In this document: positions 7,990 through 18,815 of the stretch, piece after piece
Position numbering within the stretch: the stretch's first letter is position 1
Layout of the letters: the number at the start of each line of letters is the position of its first letter
Source: Pleurotus djamor
Taxonomy: Eukaryota; Basidiomycota; Agaricomycetes; Agaricales; Pleurotaceae
DNA: 20,047 nt
Assembly (NCBI GenBank): GCA_029747585.1
Contig: JAPEVF010000813.1
Coordinates: 1 to 20,047 of the forward strand
Direction: 5' to 3'
Notes under the pieces: generated by a model
What the model saw: the letters and a program-made list of their open reading frames with translations, nothing else
Told to the model about the DNA's origin: nothing
Database searches by the model: none
Position numbers and translations under genes: made by a program

Positions 7990-9828
7990 GGAACGCGAAG
8001 AGGGCATCAAAGAATGAAAGCTGTTGGGCCAAACGTACGGACCCAACCACGTCAAGACGAGCGTGATCCCCCATAGGTCGAGCATGACGGGTACTGCATG
8101 GGATCGTGACCAACCCAAGTCGCATAGACATCGGCGTAGTTTACTTCAAGGGAAATGCAACTGTCAGCTTTGAGACCGAACCCCAATGGGTGAGCGAGTA
8201 CAACTTCATCACGAGCCGAGTACAGCGAGACGGCGGTAACCCAGACGCAACTGAAGCCAGGTAGCATATGTTGTTCGTGATGTGAGGATGAGGTCGATGT
8301 TGAGAAGTGACAGGGGGGATGGGAATCCGATAGCCCCAGCGCTGCTTCTGAGGGCCGCACAGTCTTCGTCATCTATCCTAACCCCGCTCGAACCCATACC
8401 CACATCCACATCCATACCATCCTCCTGCCAGTAGAAGTTCCTATCCACAGACAAACAACGACTGAATCCTGGGACACACAGGCATAGCCATGCCTCGTAG
8501 TACAGCTCGAGGTGTGAGAAGTCGCCTCCGATATCAAATCGAGCGAGCAAGATGAGCTATCGGTGCTCGAGATTGATGTGAGCAATGATATGGGTAAACC
8601 TTGCTCTGATTTTGTAGCGTCAGTGTTGACACTGAGAATCCGAGAGGATGGACGGAACGTTTGAGAGGTAGTCGTTGCGGACCAAGGACAATGTGGGCGT
8701 CGATTTTGGGTGGTTGATCGCTGGTGACAGCCTAATGACGAGCTCGCAGTACGATAATAGAGAATACTTGAGTACTGTTTGGTAGGCGATGGTTGAACGA
8801 TCATAGGTAGGTAACTCGCCGATAGGGAACCATCCACAGAGTGGCCGGTATGCACGAGGTCAAGAATCCAAAGGAAGGGCTTGCCATGTCGATGCTGCGA
8901 GGAAGAGGGGGCGACGGATACTCTCGTACGTAGGTATCCATGGTTGCTCTTAAACGCGACTTCGATGGCTTTCTTCTTCATCCCGCCCATCTCTCCTCCC
9001 AGACCCTCTCCGACCTGGTATCCCCCTTCGCTGCCGAACAAGGTTGGACGAGCGCCAACATCGAGAGAGCGAACCGTGATCGCACATAGAGGGTCTACGG
9101 GGTAGGGGATCCAGCGCCGACGTTGGCGCTGATGAGCTTGGAACAGCAGGGTCCGGTGCTGTGGATGGAGGGGGAGGATGGGNAAGAAGGTGGGAAGGAT
9201 GACGTTCCCATCTTCGTACGCCATCAGCTTTGAGATACGGAGATGAGTTGTGGTAGTTCTGAGATGTGCTTGTCGAAAGACAGGCGAAGGACGCGCGTCG
9301 TTAAACGCCCATCTTGGGGAGGACAAGCAACGAAGAGATCGATGGAGGTTGATGGTGACGGCAAGGGTGGAGGTGGAGGGAACGTCCATATCTCTTGAGT
9401 TGTTCAGGTGTGTCGTCGCTGTATCGTCTTTCTTCACGGCTATGATAGTGAATCCATGGGGAAAGAGAAGAGGTTCGTGGCGGTGGAGCTGGGCAGGTTC
9501 CGGTTGTTGATTTTGCGCGATGATAGCACCGTGGTGTTAGAACGCGAAAGCTTCTTCGTCATGACCAGACTCGACATTCCATCCCATTCTGCGTCTCATC
9601 TCCGACTTGGACTGGAAGCTCCCCATAGACCGGCCCAAGAACGTGCCATCCCCCAATCCAACACGCCTATAAGATGCTCATCTCGAAGCCACTCTTCTGA
9701 ACAGCATCGATGCGTGAGCTGTAACGGAGAGCTGGCCTAGAGGATCTAGAAAAGGCGGTCGTCTGTCAGCCAGAGATTGAGAAGGGAGTAGAGATGATCA
9801 CGCACCATGGATTGGACGGAGAAAATTC
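7990..9828. other. Long minus-strand open frames, no recognisable gene
   Basis: The longest frame (8373-9437, minus, 354 codons) is rich in Ser, Thr, Arg and His, includes an N at 9183 and shows no domain. An overlapping minus frame at 8209-8550 (LARFDIGGDFSHLELYYEAW near its start) reads more like protein but is also unassigned. Near 9600-9720 a minus frame gives HLIGVLDWGMARSW, faintly like the DW motif of aminoglycoside-phosphotransferase-type kinases, with no supporting motifs. I would annotate none of these as a gene without transcripts. Confidence 0.3.
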
Positions 9829-9949
9829 ATGTACATGGATCCCGTCTACAACCCCTCCGCCCTCCCGCAGCTAAACGAGGTCGGTCGAGGACCATACGGA
9901 GGCCCCCGTGGATGGCAGCAAGTTGAATCGCAGCATGGGAGATCAACGT

Positions 9950-10222
9950 TCAACATCGAGGGTGGTAGCAGGTTTCTCTGATGATCATCTTGAGCACCGT
10001 AGCGAGCGAGAGGAGCATGCCTTCGTGTATTGTAAGACTTGACGGCCGTTCGAGTGGGGAGAAGAGATAGGACGCGAGCATCAGGTGCTGCGGAAGGCCC
10101 TGGTACGCGTGTCGCTTGACTGTCATGACGGATGCAGCCAGCGTCTGCGCAGAGGGCGTCTGCGAGGGATGATGCGGGCTACTGAGCTGGGAGAACGAAG
10201 GCTGAGGGTGGCCGAGTTGCTG
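9950..10222 (-). CDS. Short open frame with gene-like codon use, unidentified
   Basis: A 90-codon open stretch runs from just after a TAG (10225-10223) to TGA at 9952-9950. The first part is a Gln/Ser/Pro-rich linker (QPSFSQLSSPHHPSQTPSAQ). The second, after an in-frame ATG at 10126, looks like a folded helical segment (GLPQHLMLASYLFSPLERPS, then LLSLATVLKMIIRET). The TAG region could be an intron acceptor. A competing plus-strand frame (9829-9981, 50 codons from MYMDPVYNPSALPQLNEVGR) overlaps it. I do not recognise either, and at most one is likely real. Confidence 0.25.
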   Translation of the reverse strand, partial: QQLGHPQPSFSQLSSPHHPSQTPSAQTLAASVMTVKRHAYQGLPQHLMLASYLFSPLERPSSLTIHEGMLLSLATVLKMIIRETCYHPRC

Positions 10223-10229
10223 CTAGCTG

Positions 10230-11810
10230 ATGGGTACGTCGACGAGGACTTGTTCCCCCAAGGAGACAGAGAGAAAGGCGGATGTTCGAAAACGTGGGGG
10301 AGAGCAGCGATCTTCGCGTTGATAGCAGCGACGTGTTCCTATCTTCAAGTTTCTTCCACGAGGAGTTCCCTCCGTCTCAGGCTGTCCTCTACTCGACATC
10401 TCCGCAAACTCAAACCACCCGAAAAAACCTGACCTAAACCATCCGACTTCCAAACACCTTATCCGACACAAAGGAGACCACTGTGGGCTGATCAGAGGGT
10501 TCCTTCGACGAGCTTAGGTCGGTAAAACTGCCAATATGGGGTCCCGAAGACAGATGAAACGATACCTAAGAGAAGGAAAGAGAAAAAATGCGAGTTTGTC
10601 AGCCAGGAAAACGAAAGAAAAAACGTAGGAAAATTCACGCACCATGAAATGGGTATGACTATTGACAGGTTCGAAGAGCCAGATGATTGTCTCTGAGAAT
10701 GCGAGATACGGATACGACAACCACAGAAAAGAGATTTCGAAGGGGTGGCACGGGGGTAAAGGTGCGGAGGAAAGCTGTACTCTATTTGGTGGTGCTTGGC
10801 TACAGCCTCTACCGAAATAGCCGACCTCTCTTTTCTCTTGTCTACTTGTCTACTTTTACTCGTTTTCACTTTTATCTCAAAGCCGTACTTGGCTTCTTTC
10901 CTTTCTACGAAGGATAGTTCTAAGTTCGAAAAATCAGGCATGCCGTCTGACTCTCTTGCTCGATTTTAAAGCCACATTTTCGTGTGACACGGCACCCTAC
11001 CTCGAGCTCGAAATTCAAACCAAAACGCCTTGAGTTCTTACACATCGTCGTCCTTGATATCTCGTTCCCACAAATGATGTCATTACTACGGACTAGTGGT
11101 CGGATTCGGAGCCTACGGTACCACGGTCCCAGCCGCTGAGTCTGGCAGTTCTATTTTCACCGCGCAAGGCCCGAAGGAAAACAGTCTCCGTCGTTGACAA
11201 TCCGTTCTCTATCTATTGGGCTTGAATGTTGCTCTCTCTCAGCTTCTCATGTACTTGGATCATCATTGATACCAGCCCAGCTCCCCAAATTGAACACGAT
11301 CTCTCTCCCCATCCCTGACGGGAACCTTGAAGGGAATGGTCGCCTCCTGGCCGTCCAATCAGCTTTATGACAGCTTCCATTCCACCTGTGTGTACTTTTC
11401 TCGAGTCTCGAAACCCTCTAACTCACAGTTCATGACATGAAGGGAACAGATAGCGATCTCTGAGACCAGACTGCTGCCTCATGGTTTCCATGTTGTCCCA
11501 ACTCGATAGCCTGATTTTCCGTGAGATCCTTTATGCTGAGCGGTATTTGCTATACGCAAATGACATCTCTGCAGTGTCATTCAATGTTTTACTGAACGCT
11601 GACCTCCTCTTCTACTCAGTGGCCGTCGTACACCAGAGCTCCTTTGGAATGTCTTCTCGACCAGCACAGACAAAACACGGAGTAGGCGGTGTTGAAGCGG
11701 TGCGTTCACGATGCGAAATGTTATATTCTCTCTCTTCCACTCCCCCAGCTGATACCTTCCCGCCCCTTGGACATCCGAATCAACAGCCGTTCTATGACAT
11801 CTGGATCAGA
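10230..11810. other. No supported gene; pyrimidine-rich promoter-like tract
   Basis: Plus-strand 10800-10920 is C/T-rich, as in many fungal promoters, and is followed by an ATG at 10940 that stops after eight codons. Further frames (10492-10941 minus; 11481-11882 plus, with a possible intron at about 11700-11750) have no motif or homologous copy in the window. The string GCTTGGCTACAGCCT near 10797 recurs near 17092 ahead of another pyrimidine tract; this may be chance. Confidence 0.35.
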
Positions 11811-11813
11811 AGG

Positions 11814-12032
11814 TCAAATTTGACGCCCATCTCCACCATCATCAACTTCGAAGATACCACCCTTGTATTCCTGATTTCCTAGAGCGTACTTTAGGCTTGG
11901 CGTTACAGAGATAGAGGACGCGAGTGGCTCTTTGTACTTCTTGGTCTCGATATGATACTTGAACTGTGAGTCCCATCCTTTCGTTGACTGTCTAGAAATC
12001 GTGAAGAGTGAATCCATACTTGCCTCTCTCAT
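11814..12032 (-). CDS. Possible small protein divergent from copy B
   Basis: A 72-codon ATG frame on the minus strand with good codon use ends FEVDDGGDGRQI. Its C-terminal half (FKYHIETKKYKEPLASSISV onward) reads like a compact soluble domain. The stretch 12019-11964 could instead be a 56-nt intron (GTATGG...CACAG), which would make the real gene extend upstream, but upstream frames contain stops. It lies about 300 bases from the start of copy B, head to head, so the two may share a promoter region. Family unknown; possibly a truncated remnant. Confidence 0.3.
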   Translation of the reverse strand: MREASMDSLFTISRQSTKGWDSQFKYHIETKKYKEPLASSISVTPSLKYALGNQEYKGGIFEVDDGGDGRQI

Positions 12033-12332
12033 CACCGCAGTCCTCGTGTGATCGTCTCAATCATTGTGGTGTTGTCGTTCCCATGAGCCGCTTCTTCGGC
12101 ATCTTCATCAATCCCACCTACACCTGAATGCAAGGGCACGAGGGAACCACGCACACTCTCTATCTCACGGAAACATTGAGGTCCATCAGCATCGCCTATC
12201 TCAAAGTGCGTGTTTTACATGAGGCCTAGTCAGCCACCGTGAAAAACGCCTGATTGCTCACCACTGGAGAACTGTATATGTAGATTTCGACTTGGACCAC
12301 TACTTCTTCTCAGTGCGACTACCTTTGCCCTC
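12033..12332. promoter_or_regulatory. Upstream region of copy B
   Basis: No gene is supported. A TATA-like GTATATGTAG near 12272-12282 lies about 55 bases before the ATG chosen for copy B. This is a weak, position-based suggestion only. Confidence 0.2.
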
Positions 12333-15300
12333 ATGCCTCCGAGTCCGAGACCCTCGACGCCCAACCTGCGTGGGCCAGAAGATGACAATCCACCCACCAA
12401 ATCTGTCCCTGTGGATGAGCAAAAGCGACTTCGGGACGCCCTCTTCAAGCCTTCTGGCACTGGATGCACGCACCTGACTTTCAAGAAAGGATGCAGAAAC
12501 CTGATCATCAACATCGACGGCACATCGAATCAGTTCAGTGAATATGTACGTTCTCTTCATCCTCGCTCTTTCCTCCCGGCGTTTCTCATTATTCCTTCCG
12601 TCACTCAGAGTACAAACATCGTCGAGATGTTCAGTCGGATCATCAAAGACTTCGATGAGGGAGAAGAGATCGAGCAACTTGTCTTCTATAACAGCGGTAT
12701 TGGGACATACGCTCGTCCCTCGTTTCGATCCTTGCACTACCTCAAGCAGGTAATCATCAACCATATCGACACCGCAATCGCTTGGTCTGTCCCCCAACCT
12801 TCGCAGTTACCATATTCGTCTGACTTTCCCCTTTCTAGGAATTTTGAACGCATTATTCACGCAGCCTACAAGTGGCTTTCGGAGAATTATAGACGCGGTG
12901 ATCGGATTTTCTTATTCGGTAAGCACGGCAATTGTGGGATACATAGGGAGCTGCAGCTGATGCGTACGTTCGCCTAGGGTTTTCGCGGGGAGCCTACCAA
13001 GTTCGCGTGATTGCTGGCATGATAGAGCGGGTGAGTCAAGTCTCTTCCATCTCAATCATCAATGATGCGATTTCTACGGCAGGTTGGACTGCTTCACAAA
13101 GGCAACGAGAACCAAATCGCGTTGTTCGTATACCCTATATCATCACCCCTTGACTATCCCACTCACATGGCCATCGTTCACAGCGCGTATGAGCTTTACA
13201 CATCCCTTGTCAGGCACTCAAAGCGAGAGACGCCAAAGATGTCTAGTGCTACTCAAGGACACGCAGGGCCTGCGAAATCGAGAGAAGATCAGCTTTGTGA
13301 GCAGTTCAAGAACTCCCTTTGTCATAAGAATGTGAAGGTTCACTTTGTCGGGGTCTGGTTCGTCCTCGGTCTCTGTTCTTTCTCACACCTCTGTCTTACC
13401 CGTGCACGTAGGGACACCGTTTCGTCGATTGGAGTATTTCGCGGCAAGTCTCTCCCCGAGACTGTGTCCGGAATGAGCCATGTCTGTCACTTCCGCCACG
13501 CATTGGCGCTAGACGAGCGAAGAGCAAAATTTCAGCCAGAATACGTTAATGGAGGTCTTGGTCCACAGCCAGGACAACCGGGAGATGTGAAAGAGGTCTG
13601 GTTCGCAGGAACACACTCAGATATGTATGTGGGCTCTTTGGCTACTCTCTCATCACCGCTTCCAAGCTCACTCATTGATTTATAGTGGCGGTGGAAATGT
13701 TGAAAACAGATCCCTGAATAATTTTGGTCCGTCCCTTCGTTGGATGACTCACGAAGCGATGGCTTGCGGCCTCAAAATGTCACCGTACAAAGGGGAATGG
13801 AAGGCTGTGACTCCGAACGAGTCTCTGACGGTGTTTTGGAGAATCTTGGAATATCTTCCATTCGGCGCTCTCTCATACAAAGATGAGAACAGTTTGACGT
13901 GGCGGTATGCACAGGTTTTGTACACCTTTCCGATGTTGTTACTCAACTTGATTTGAAGGCCACATTTTGGGAAACCTCGAAAAATCAAGCCCGGCCAGCG
14001 CATCCATCAGTCTGTCTTCAGTAACTCAAATGAAGACAAAATGCAAACACGACTAGGTGGATCCGATAACGTGAAGAATAATCGGAATGACTCAACGGTA
14101 CGTGCCCATACATTTCTGCTCAAGGTATTCGAGTAACTCCGTCCAACAGTTCTCTATGTCGCATGTTATCGCCTTGAATGGTGCCACACCCCCCGAGAAA
14201 GCAAGGCTTAAAGGCCCTAAAAGCGAGGCATTCTATCGCCCGAAGGCTATTATGGACATGTCTGGTGGATCCTTGAACTGGACGCAGCTATTTTCAAACC
14301 CCAAAGACTCCACGGTTACTCACTGGATCGAGCCTGATCCATTTGAGAATGCATTGCATGTCCTCACCTCTTTACTGGATACATGTGATGCCCCGGACTT
14401 CGGCACTGCCCATGTGTCGTTATCTGCAAACAAACTCACTGCTGATATGCAGGCCCTTGAGTCATTTCTGGACAATGGTGCGTTCATCTCTGCTGTTCTT
14501 GTTTCTTCTCTTTTAGTCTCACTTTATCGTCAGAGTCGCGTCTTGTTTCACTCTTGGAAGTCCGTAGCCCAGGGTTCACTCTACTCAAGGTGGTGGCCGC
14601 CCTTGCGGGCCATCCGACTGTGGAGATCCCACAGAAATCCAAGGAGACATTAATACGGCTCCTCTCTCGCATATTGCAAGATTCGGAAGCACCTCCTGTA
14701 GCCAAATCACCACACCCGCCTGTTTCTCAAGTCTACCAGTGGGGCTCGAAAATTCGCCAATACCGCGATGAATTCATAAAAGTTCTCCAACCATTTGGTG
14801 AGTTGCAGCATCTCTGGAATGAGCATCCAATGATGATCTTCGTGTAGCGTGCCTTGGGAATATGCGAGCTGATTGCTACATATCTGGCTTCGCTTTCGCG
14901 TTGGTTGATCCTCTGCAAATTGTATTTACCGACAGCCCTGATGCGACAACGTCCGTTCTGATTTGGGACGGATCCACTCGACCTCCCAAAGATGTCGCAA
15001 GAGATGTCCCAGGGGGATGCTTAACAGTGTCCCGAGATGGCTCGCACATTGCCATTGGAGATAGGAAGGATGTCAGGATCATCGACACCACCGCGCAGCC
15101 GCCCTCAACCACTGAATTCACTGACGACGAAGATCCCAACAACAGTGGCAATATCTGGTCTCTATGCTTCTCCACCAATAACCACACCCTAGCAACAGGG
15201 CATGAGAACGGCTGGATCAAGCTGTGGCGATGGGAGGGAGATCAATGGAAGGTGGTCAAGAGGTTCGAAGGCGGGGGCAGAGGGATCTACCCCCTTGCTT

Positions 15301-15764
15301 TCTCGAGGGATGGCTCTCGATTGGTGTTCAAGATCTATGTGGGACCCATCAAAGTCTGGAATTTGGCGGACGACGCAGTGCTTAGGTTGGAATATTCTGG
15401 AGACTCGCAGTCACTTGCGTGGAGTCCTTCCGGAGATCAGATCGTTTCTGGCACCGACAATGGCGGGGTGAAGATCTGGAGCGCTGATCGGGGGAAGATC
15501 ATGCACATGTTCAAAGCCCATGATCGTCTAATCCGGTGTCTGGCATTCCGGGATGATGGACAGGTGCTTGCAACGGGGGGCGAAGACCGCAGGGTACGGA
15601 TTTGGAAATGTGATAACTGGGAGAAGATCTTGGAGTTTGATATTGGTGAGTGGGTTGAGTCACTTGCTTTCTCGCCGGATGGGAAGCGGCTCGTATCTGG
15701 AGGCAGCAAAGGTGCAGTCCATCTTTGGGATGTAGACATGGGAGACGAGGAGCCTGTAGATTGA
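12333..15764 (+). CDS. DUF2235-WD40 fusion protein, copy B (complete, 938 aa)
   Basis: Twelve exons: 12333-12545, 12609-12784, 12839-12918, 12978-13030, 13083-13123, 13184-13357, 13412-13624, 13686-13904, 13959-14097, 14150-14477, 14534-14797, 14848-15764. They total 2817 nt with all phases consistent. Domains: Pro-rich N-terminus (1-45); DUF2235 (about 54-390) with IDGT (61-64), nucleophile elbow GFSRGAY (157-163, Ser159), VGVWDTV (Asp247) and FAGTHSDIGGG (His314, Asp316); charged linker (about 391-500); helical segment (about 500-633); seven WD40 blades (about 650-938) ending LIWD, RIID, KLWR, KVWN, KIWS, RIWK, HLWD. All hydrolase motifs are intact, so activity is plausible (inference); Tle1-type enzymes hydrolyse phospholipids. 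No P-loop, NACHT, signal peptide or membrane segment is seen. Donors at 12785 (GTCTGT), 13124 and 13358 (GTTCGT) are unusual but restore family motifs exactly. The start is the first in-frame ATG before the domain and is the least certain point. Confidence 0.9.
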
Positions 15765-16088
15765 TTTGTACTCTATTTATCACCTTGTATGCGGCCTGTT
15801 TTTTCTAAAACTTTGGATGAGGTTGAGATGCAGCCTCATGTCCAACTGTGATTGACAACGGAGACGACGACAGCACCAACACGGGTCATTGAGTTCCTCA
15901 ATGCTAAGGAGGAGGCACAAAAGTCCAGTTCGCGCATTGAAGCCATATTTGTCAGGCTCAAAGGTCATTCAGACGAGATCGTAGTTTGCATGCACTGATG
16001 TGTAGCTGTGGAGAAACTAGGATGTACATGGGAGACATATAGCGCCGTATACAAACATGATGGATGGAGTAGTACGAGCATGGTGCAA
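15765..16088. other. Convergent 3' region of copy B, with conserved hairpins
   Basis: Equivalent of 2100-2431. It holds the same two palindromes at 15818-15840 and 15887-15903. A minus-strand frame here shares SIEELNDPC...CCRRL with unit 1, but this reflects general similarity of the repeat, not evidence for a protein. Confidence 0.45.
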
Positions 16089-16424
16089 CTAAGTACGGGG
16101 GGCGGCACCGTTGANGTTACGCNTCTCGCGCCGTGGNCGGTCCTGTGATGCGAGGACAGGGTTGACGATCGTGATAGGGATGTCGGCGAAGTTGAGCGCG
16201 ACGAGGAGGTCCTACAATCACCATACACCTCAATATATATATGCGCAAAGTAATGTTGGGAAACGCACCTTGGTGTCACTATCCACCTCCAATCCACCAA
16301 CACTCGCGCTGACGTCCAACGCCGACACTTCGGGAACGTAGTTGTCCTTGCGTTCACGCTCCTCCTCTTGGACCTTTTCGTGAGATGGGTGGAAGCCGGC
16401 GATTTTGTTGCGGAGGCGCTTACT
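16089..16424 (-). pseudogene. RPS17: Ribosomal protein eS17 relic, unit 2
   Basis: Minus-strand blocks [42 protein letters not shown] and, after an intron at 16268-16212, DLLVALNFADIPITIVNP followed by an Arg-rich tail ending NGAAPRT and a stop at 16091-16089. It shares with unit 1 the frame break right after the GF codons (near 16390). It also has its own 37-base net deletion around 16371-16380 that removes most of the MKRIQxGPIRGIS block. Unlike unit 1, its C-terminal tail is still in frame. The exon starts after a CCAG acceptor, but no earlier exon is recognisable. Three Ns (16115, 16123, 16137) fall in the tail. Not functional. Confidence 0.85.
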
Positions 16425-17244
16425 CTGGGAGAAGACGACGGCCTCGGTACCAAGGGATCAGTAGGTCAAGATTGACAGGGAACAATGGGAGAGGGGATGA
16501 GGTTGTAGAAGAGGAGTGGGAGGAAGAGGTACGTCTTATGAGTCTTTCTGTACTCGACATCTTCACAATGCGAACCCTGCCTGCACATTGGCTCTGAACC
16601 CTACAGCTGCTGCGATAGCAATCGAACGCCAGTCCGGAGCGTAGAAGTCCTCCGGTGAGCTATAGTCCTGAGCTATGTGAGGATCGCTTGGCGACTATTC
16701 GTGGAGGGGGATGGATTCTGAGAGGGAACTAGCGTNAAAAAAAGGTGAGTGGGAGGCAGACGTCGAACCGGCGACACATGCACCAATATTCCAAAGGAAG
16801 CCGGTGAATGAGTACTTCAGTCGCAGCTGTAAGCTACGCCAATGTAGCTTTAGTTATTCCATGGATGGTATCCGTCGAAGGAGACGTTTTCTGCAACCAA
16901 AAAAAGTAAAAAANAGCCGATTTCAGTCAACAGCGGTGTTGGAGGGGAAGCTCCTGCACAAGGACACCATATCGAGATCTTCTCAGTCTTCTATTCTTCG
17001 TGATATAAAGGAAAGGGAGCCTGAGGTGAGGAAATAGAGCAGTACAACTCCCAGTGGACATGGTCGTACGGTGAGAAGAGGCGTGTGACCATGCTTGGCT
17101 ACAGCCTTCTGCGGTTCCAGCCGGACCGTCACGGACCGCCATTCAGCTCCCTTTCTCGTCCCTTTTTGGTCCCTTTCCCCCGTACCCATTTTCCAAATAA
17201 ATTTCTGTTCTTCTCTGACGTTCATTTCCACCCTCAAAGACACG
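16425..17244. other. No supported gene; small hairpin and pyrimidine-rich tract
   Basis: Contains Ns at 16736 and 16914 beside A-runs, a perfect AAGCTAC...GTAGCTT inverted repeat near 16830-16850, and a C/T-rich plus-strand tract at about 17145-17225. The motif CGGAGCGTAGAAG near 16635 matches unit 1 near 2997, so this is still within the repeat although much diverged. Confidence 0.4.
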
Positions 17245-17388
17245 ATGTCAAAGTTCTTACCGAAATCCAAGTAAGTCTAACCGTCGAATCCAGCACTGCT
17301 GATCCAGTTGTCTCTTGTTTCTTCTCAACTCGTGGGTGGTAGGTATTCATCAAGCATTGTTGATATCCCAGTACACTTGCACGTGTAG
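17245..17388 (+). pseudogene. Possible 5' stub of a spliced gene
   Basis: A pyrimidine-rich tract and an A/C-rich leader precede ATG at 17245. The first exon (17245-17270) ends at a consensus GTAAGT donor. Intron 17271-17342 (72 nt) has a CTCAAC branch-like site and ends TAG. The next exon continues in frame (YSSSIVDIP) but stops at 17386-17388, giving only 23 residues. This has the layout of a real promoter, first exon and intron cut off soon after. It may be a truncated gene, or a further GTACAC donor at 17371 could extend it. No family can be assigned from so little sequence. Confidence 0.25.
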
Positions 17389-17619
17389 GCAGAGGGAATA
17401 CTACAGCTACGTCGTATCTTTGCCCAGGGCTTACTGGCCGCTTACTGGCCCTAGGCTTGAAGCGAGAGGCTTGAGCTGTCGCTCCAGGATTCGGAATTGT
17501 GTTTGAGAAACATACTTTAAAGTTTTCACTGCGCAAGATGATCCATAAACTGCATCTTCACCCTCCACATCCGCCAAGAAAACATCAGGGTCGCGGCACG
17601 AAGCTGAGCCACCATCGCT

Positions 17620-18815
17620 GGCTGCAATCGTCCATGCGAAACCATGCTCTATGATGCGAAGTGATAAGGAAGACTCAAATTGAGGATTGTATTTCGTGTC
17701 GGATTAGACCCTGTCGCGAGACAAAGCAGAAAAGTGAGAGGTAATTTGACCCAAGTGAAGAAGTACGAAACAAGACCGGCGACTCGAGAACGAGAACCGA
17801 AGCTGAGGATGAGAACTGGGTACTGAGAATTTGGGACTATGGATATAGGAAGCTTGAAGCTTGCGATCTAGCTCAAACGGACTCGATGACATCGATCATG
17901 GGTTGAAATGCTAGCAAAAACGAAAAGGGAGGGTTCCCGCAGAACCGTTAGGTATACCGTTGCATTTATAATACAAATTCCATGACGATCGAAGACAGCT
18001 AGCACCATTGTCAAGCAAAGAGCCGTTATTCGCGTTATTCGCGGAGGGGAAAAACGAACCTGAGACGGAGATTTGATGTCATGGGGAAAAGCAAGAGGCA
18101 TCGAGCGAGGACGGACCAGTCGAGATCAATGAAGTTAGAATCAGCGAACCAGTCCGTACTTCCAATGGTGCGTCGTGTTCAAAAAGAACAGAAAAGACGC
18201 AGGCAAGGCTCAAATTTATGTTTGTATGTCGTGAATTAGATCTCTTGAGGCTTTCGCGCAGGAGACAGTAGAAAGAGGAGAGTTGACCCAAGAGAATAAC
18301 GCCACCGTAGACAGTAGAACCGCGGACAAGCCAGAGCCTGGAGTACTGGGGAAAAGGATGAAAGGTTGACGTGAGATCATTCCGGAAAGAATTCGTGCGA
18401 TGATCCCAGTCTGGAGCAAGGGACTTGCAGCGAGAACAAAGAAGGACAGACTCAGCACGACCGTAGCTACGCCGTGGATGGGGACTGCAGTTGACATCAC
18501 GGGGGCGGACGAGGGATCAATCGAGATCAACGTACTTCGAAGTAAGAATAAGCGAAACCACGGATATGCCGTAACGTGAAAGCCTGAACTCTAAGTTGCT
18601 CTTCGACTTCCTTCAGACCGTAGTGGGTGCACTTTGACTCCAGAAACGGCCATTTGGACCGTCATATTGCAGTCCGTGGTGTGCTATGTTGAGTCATACA
18701 TCGGTAGGCCAATTCGAGTAAGTTTAAAGCGTACCGTCGAAGATTTGCCGAGACGAAGCCGAGAAATGACTGGATAAAAGCGAGAAGACAACTCGTAGAT
18801 TGTGCATTCGGTCTT
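17620..18815 (-). pseudogene. Decayed gene for the same unidentified hydrophobic protein, unit 2
   Basis: Homologue of 5116-6310. A 51-nt intron (18734-18684, GTACGC...ATAG) precedes the exon reading HHGLQYDGPNGRFW. A base is missing near 18625, shifting the frame before HYGLKEVEEQLRVQ and FTLRHIRGFAYSYFEV; about four more bases are missing just after FEV. The next part stays open (VLSLSFFVLAASPLLQTGII, then VYGGVILLGQLSSFYCLLRE), where unit 1 is broken. The 3' part (ANNANNGSLLDNGAS...CLRSSWN) is also conserved, but the last block is disrupted by indels. Different lesions in the two units imply the gene was intact, or less damaged, when the duplication occurred. Family unknown; probably polytopic membrane protein. 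Confidence 0.55.

Noticed and set aside
8373..9437. 354-codon minus-strand open frame
   Set aside because: Low-complexity Ser/Thr/Arg/His composition, no motif, contains an N, and overlaps other equally open frames.
9600..9720. Aminoglycoside-phosphotransferase-like motif on the minus strand (GVLDWGMA)
   Set aside because: A single short resemblance. The upstream HxD-type catalytic loop and other family motifs are missing.
12300..12797. 165-codon minus-strand open frame
   Set aside because: It lies opposite exons 1 and 2 of the DUF2235 gene, whose motifs and splice phases settle the coding strand.
13905..14800. NACHT/NB-ARC domain between hydrolase and propeller
   Set aside because: No GxxxxGK[ST] P-loop or Walker B-like motif is visible in residues 390-634 of the spliced product.
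16745..16800. tRNA-like string on the minus strand (CCGGTTCGACGTC followed by a T-run)
   Set aside because: The T-arm stem has mismatches and no matching 5' acceptor half, D-arm or clean anticodon stem could be found upstream.
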